A stretch of 64,000 bases of DNA. Source: Mucilaginibacter aquariorum (GTDB lineage Bacteria > Bacteroidota > Bacteroidia > Sphingobacteriales > Sphingobacteriaceae). Location of the stretch: NCBI RefSeq assembly GCF_024498135.1, contig NZ_JANHOH010000009.1, positions 1-64,000 on the forward strand, in the 5' to 3' direction. The notes beneath the pieces are model-generated. The model was not told where the DNA came from. It saw nothing but the letters and a program-made list of their open reading frames with translations, and ran no database searches. The position numbers and the translations under genes are program-made. This document shows, one piece after another, positions 62,065-64,000 of the stretch (within the stretch, counting starts at the first letter, position 1; every line of letters begins with the position of its first letter).

Positions 62065-62664
62065 TCATTCAGCCTTTTTTCTTTCGATACGCTTCCTTAT
62101 CCGGCTTAGTGAAGGATTTGTAATACCCAAATACGACGAGATATGATAAGCAGGGATACGCTCAACAATATCCGGATGCTCTTCCAGCAACCTGATATAG
62201 CGTTGTTCGTGCGAGAAAAAAATGAACTCTTCGGTACGCGTTTGCGCAACAGAAAAAAACAATTCGGCCAGCAACCTGCCAAATTTGCCCCAGTTGGGAT
62301 GGGTTTCATAAAGATTGTTAAGGTCTTGATAAGAAATGAAGAAAATTTCTGAATCCTCCATCGCTTCGATAAAATACCAACAGGGGTTGCGTGATACAAA
62401 GCTTCTGAAAGAAACGACAAACTGATTCTCCGAGAAAAAGAAAATATTCTTATCTTCCTTTGTGTCAGGGTCATGGTAATAGATCCGGAAGATCCCTTTA
62501 ACGATCAGCCCGAGATCATTGCAAACCATGCTTTGCATATTGAAAAAATCCCCTTTATTGATCTTTCGCGGTTTCCAATATGGCTGGCTGGCGCTAATAT
62601 CTTTATCATTCAACGGGGCAAAATCCCGCAGGTGCTTAAAGACGATATCATTTTTATCGGTCAT
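62065..62664 (-). CDS. Crp/Fnr-family regulator
   Basis: The 199-residue protein has the beta-barrel sensor domain (NKGDFFNMQSMVCNDLGLIVKGIFRIYY) and a C-terminal HTH with SSYLGITNPSLSRIRKRIERK. It has no cysteines of an Fe-S cluster type. It is divergent from the DUF308 gene, and each of the two promoters carries the same 16-bp palindrome, so autoactivation and activation of the neighbour are likely. Confidence 0.92.
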   Translation of the reverse strand: MTDKNDIVFKHLRDFAPLNDKDISASQPYWKPRKINKGDFFNMQSMVCNDLGLIVKGIFRIYYHDPDTKEDKNIFFFSENQFVVSFRSFVSRNPCWYFIEAMEDSEIFFISYQDLNNLYETHPNWGKFGRLLAELFFSVAQTRTEEFIFFSHEQRYIRLLEEHPDIVERIPAYHISSYLGITNPSLSRIRKRIERKKAE

Positions 62665-62693
62665 TTGATCATTGTATAAATTGAACTATACCT

Positions 62694-62738
62694 CAAATAT
62701 AGCCTGAATATAATACAAGGACTTTCACTTAAGTGAAA
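62694..62738 (-). promoter_or_regulatory. Promoter of the Crp-family gene with its palindromic operator
   Basis: Minus strand: the perfect 16-bp palindrome TTTCACTTAAGTGAAA (62723-62738), then 21 bases, then TATATTTG (62701-62694), an exact TAnnTTTG -7 box. The palindrome centre lies about 42 bases before the start, the class II activation position. Confidence 0.8.
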
Positions 62739-62786
62739 TTTAACAATGCAACAGAACTGTAATTGCAGCGTAATCTTCACCCGCAT

Positions 62787-62831
62787 TTTAACTTAAGTGA
62801 AAAACGTGCCATGCAATACTTTAGACCTTTG
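62787..62831 (+). promoter_or_regulatory. Promoter of the DUF308 gene with its palindromic operator
   Basis: The palindrome TTTAACTTAAGTGAAA (62787-62802, two arm mismatches from the other copy at most) is followed after 21 bases by GACCTTTG (62824-62831), a -7 box with one mismatch. The operator-to-box spacing is identical to that of the divergent promoter. Confidence 0.75.
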
Positions 62832-62858
62832 GACTAACAAAAACTTAAAATTTATATC

Positions 62859-63446
62859 ATGACATCAATTTCTCAATCGAATACAGTAGTAAACGGACAG
62901 TCCGTTGAAACTGCCAGATCATTACGCAAGCTTTATTTTACACGCGCCGCTTTTTCGGTGATATGGGTTATTCTTATCGCTCTTTTTGCAAAAACATCTA
63001 TGGGCATTGCCAGCGTTTTGCTAATCATTTACCCTGCCTGGGATGTAGTGGGCACCTTTCTGGATATCCGCGCCAATCACAGCAGCCCTTCTAAAACACC
63101 ACAGTATGTAAATGCTGTGATCAGTAGCATCACTACAATAGCTGTAGGCATCGCTTTACAGAAAGGCGTTCCCGAAGCATTGATAGTTTTTGGTACCTGG
63201 GCAATTGGAACAGGATTGATCCAACTAATATTAGGGTTACGGCGCAGGAAATTTTTAGGCGGTCAGTGGCCTATGATCATCAGCGGCGCCCAGTCTATAA
63301 TTGGAGGTACTTCCTTTATCATTCTGGCACACGACCCTACAAAGGGAATTACAAGTTTGGCGGGATATGCCGCCTTCGGTGCCTTCTATTATTTGCTTGC
63401 AGCATTCAGCCTGTCTAAAACAGTTAAACAGGCTGCTTCTGCATAA
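62859..63446 (+). CDS. DUF308-family membrane protein
   Basis: The 195-residue protein has about six membrane helices in the HdeD/DUF308 pattern (FTRAAFSVIWVILIALFA; GIASVLLIIYPAWDVVGTFLDI) and no recognisable catalytic site. HdeD relatives take part in acid resistance, but the role here is unknown. Its promoter carries the operator of the divergent Crp-family regulator. Confidence 0.85.
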   Translation: MTSISQSNTVVNGQSVETARSLRKLYFTRAAFSVIWVILIALFAKTSMGIASVLLIIYPAWDVVGTFLDIRANHSSPSKTPQYVNAVISSITTIAVGIALQKGVPEALIVFGTWAIGTGLIQLILGLRRRKFLGGQWPMIISGAQSIIGGTSFIILAHDPTKGITSLAGYAAFGAFYYLLAAFSLSKTVKQAASA

Positions 63447-63484
63447 GCTGAATACAGGATATAACAATAAATTCATGAAACAAA

Positions 63485-63510
63485 AAAGCCCCGCGAACAT
63501 GCGGGGCTTT
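63485..63510. terminator. Terminator between convergent genes
   Basis: The 10-bp perfect stem AAAGCCCCGC / GCGGGGCTTT with loop GAACAT ends the DUF308 gene and is the right shape to work from both sides. Confidence 0.8.
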
Positions 63511-63564
63511 GCTCCTGAGGCTGACGGAACTCAAATAGCCTGATTGAAAATCTTCGACATTTAT

Positions 63565-64000
63565 TTATTTTTTGCTTTCATTCAACAGCTTATCCAATTT
63601 TTCTTTACTTTCTGGAATCGCTTTCAGCGTTAGCGCTTTTTTGAAGCTCTCTATAGCTTTAGTTTTATTGCCGGTAATAAGGTATAAATCACCAATTGAA
63701 TCATAACAATTACCACTACCGGGATTGTTGGTTATATTGAGCTTGAATAGTTTTTCTGCCTTTGCTAATTGGTTCGTGCGCAACATTTGGTATCCAAGGT
63801 TATTAATTTGACTTTCGTCGGGTTTAACAATGTACCCCATTTGTTCAGAAACATTCTTGTAATGCGCTACCAATACTGAATCCAATTTAAAATCAGGATT
63901 TTTTAGCTCGCTGTTGTAAATTTTAAGCTTGTAGAAATCAAAGATAAATCGAAGCGCATCATATTCTCCGATCAATCTTACAGACGGGTGATCGTCATCT
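63565..64000 (-). CDS. C-terminal part of an esterase with TPR tail (runs off the window)
   Basis: The gene is cut at the window edge. Translated from the edge it reads DDDHPSVRLIGEYDALRFIF, the C-terminal end of an alpha/beta-hydrolase esterase (PF00756 type), with the His of DDDHPSV as the likely catalytic His. A C-terminal TPR-like tail follows (LGYQMLRTNQLAKAEKLFKLN and DSIGDLYLITGNKTKAIESFKKAL). The true start lies beyond base 64000; the first in-frame TTG inside the window is not a start. The family hydrolyses esters of unknown substrate. Confidence 0.8.
   Translation of the reverse strand, partial: DDDHPSVRLIGEYDALRFIFDFYKLKIYNSELKNPDFKLDSVLVAHYKNVSEQMGYIVKPDESQINNLGYQMLRTNQLAKAEKLFKLNITNNPGSGNCYDSIGDLYLITGNKTKAIESFKKALTLKAIPESKEKLDKLLNESKK

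Noticed and set aside
1..64000. tRNA, rRNA, phage, transposase or CRISPR features
   Set aside because: I scanned for them by eye and saw none. A covariance-model or HMM search would be needed to exclude small RNA genes.

Overview
The window looks like a chromosomal segment of a Bacteroidota bacterium of the Sphingobacteriaceae type (Mucilaginibacter or a close relative is my inference). The evidence is two SusC/SusD outer-membrane uptake pairs, promoter boxes of the form TAnnTTTG, Tat-exported sugar enzymes, a NagB-LmbE fusion and RBS-poor, A-rich gene starts. I see no rRNA, tRNA, phage genes, insertion sequence or CRISPR array.

Layout. 1-3000: a TetR-controlled SDR gene, a duplicated Spy-like periplasmic protein, a small helix-hairpin-helix protein and a frameshifted DUF4287 gene. 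3000-12800: a GH30 glycosidase with a ThuA protein, a HipA-like kinase/DUF3037 pair, a TIM-barrel sugar isomerase, an iron-siderophore-type flavoprotein with an AraC regulator, a Tat-exported amine oxidase with a c-type cytochrome, and a RelE/ParE-type toxin-antitoxin pair. 12900-14000: an AlkC-type DNA repair protein.

14092-34370 is a 20-kb polysaccharide utilisation locus on the minus strand. In order of transcription it holds a LacI regulator, SusC, SusD, a PKD surface lipoprotein, a NagX-like membrane protein, a DUF4874/DUF4832 protein, GH31, a parallel beta-helix lipoprotein, an N-acetylhexosamine-kinase-like protein, a CBM9-like protein, a sugar MFS transporter, a GH109-type enzyme, GalE and NagB-LmbE. 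Gene content points to a glycan with alpha-linked galactose and/or N-acetylgalactosamine. Three LacI-type operators spaced about two helical turns apart lie before susC.

34500-43500: assorted envelope and metabolic genes, including a prokaryotic Cys-loop-type channel, a cation/proton antiporter, a PEP-mutase-family protein, an AraC regulator and a GH36 alpha-galactosidase. 43800-55600: mostly plus-strand stress and detoxification genes (epoxide hydrolase, alpha/beta hydrolase, Ohr, DUF1223 and DsbD-like proteins), a LytS/LytTR two-component system with a Crp-family regulator, and an operon of YceI, tautomerase, SDR, NTF2-like and nitronate monooxygenase. The epoxide hydrolase and Ohr genes share an ungapped 82-bp promoter module.

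55790-60965: a SAM-I riboswitch, a 37-residue leader peptide ending in four cysteines, and a SusC/SusD pair. This looks like a sulfur-controlled uptake system with two stacked RNA/translation sensors and is the most interesting part of the window. 61000-64000: a 2OG-Fe(II) oxygenase, a small alpha-beta barrel protein, a divergent Crp-regulator/DUF308 pair with matched palindromic operators, and the 3' part of an esterase with a TPR tail that runs off the window.
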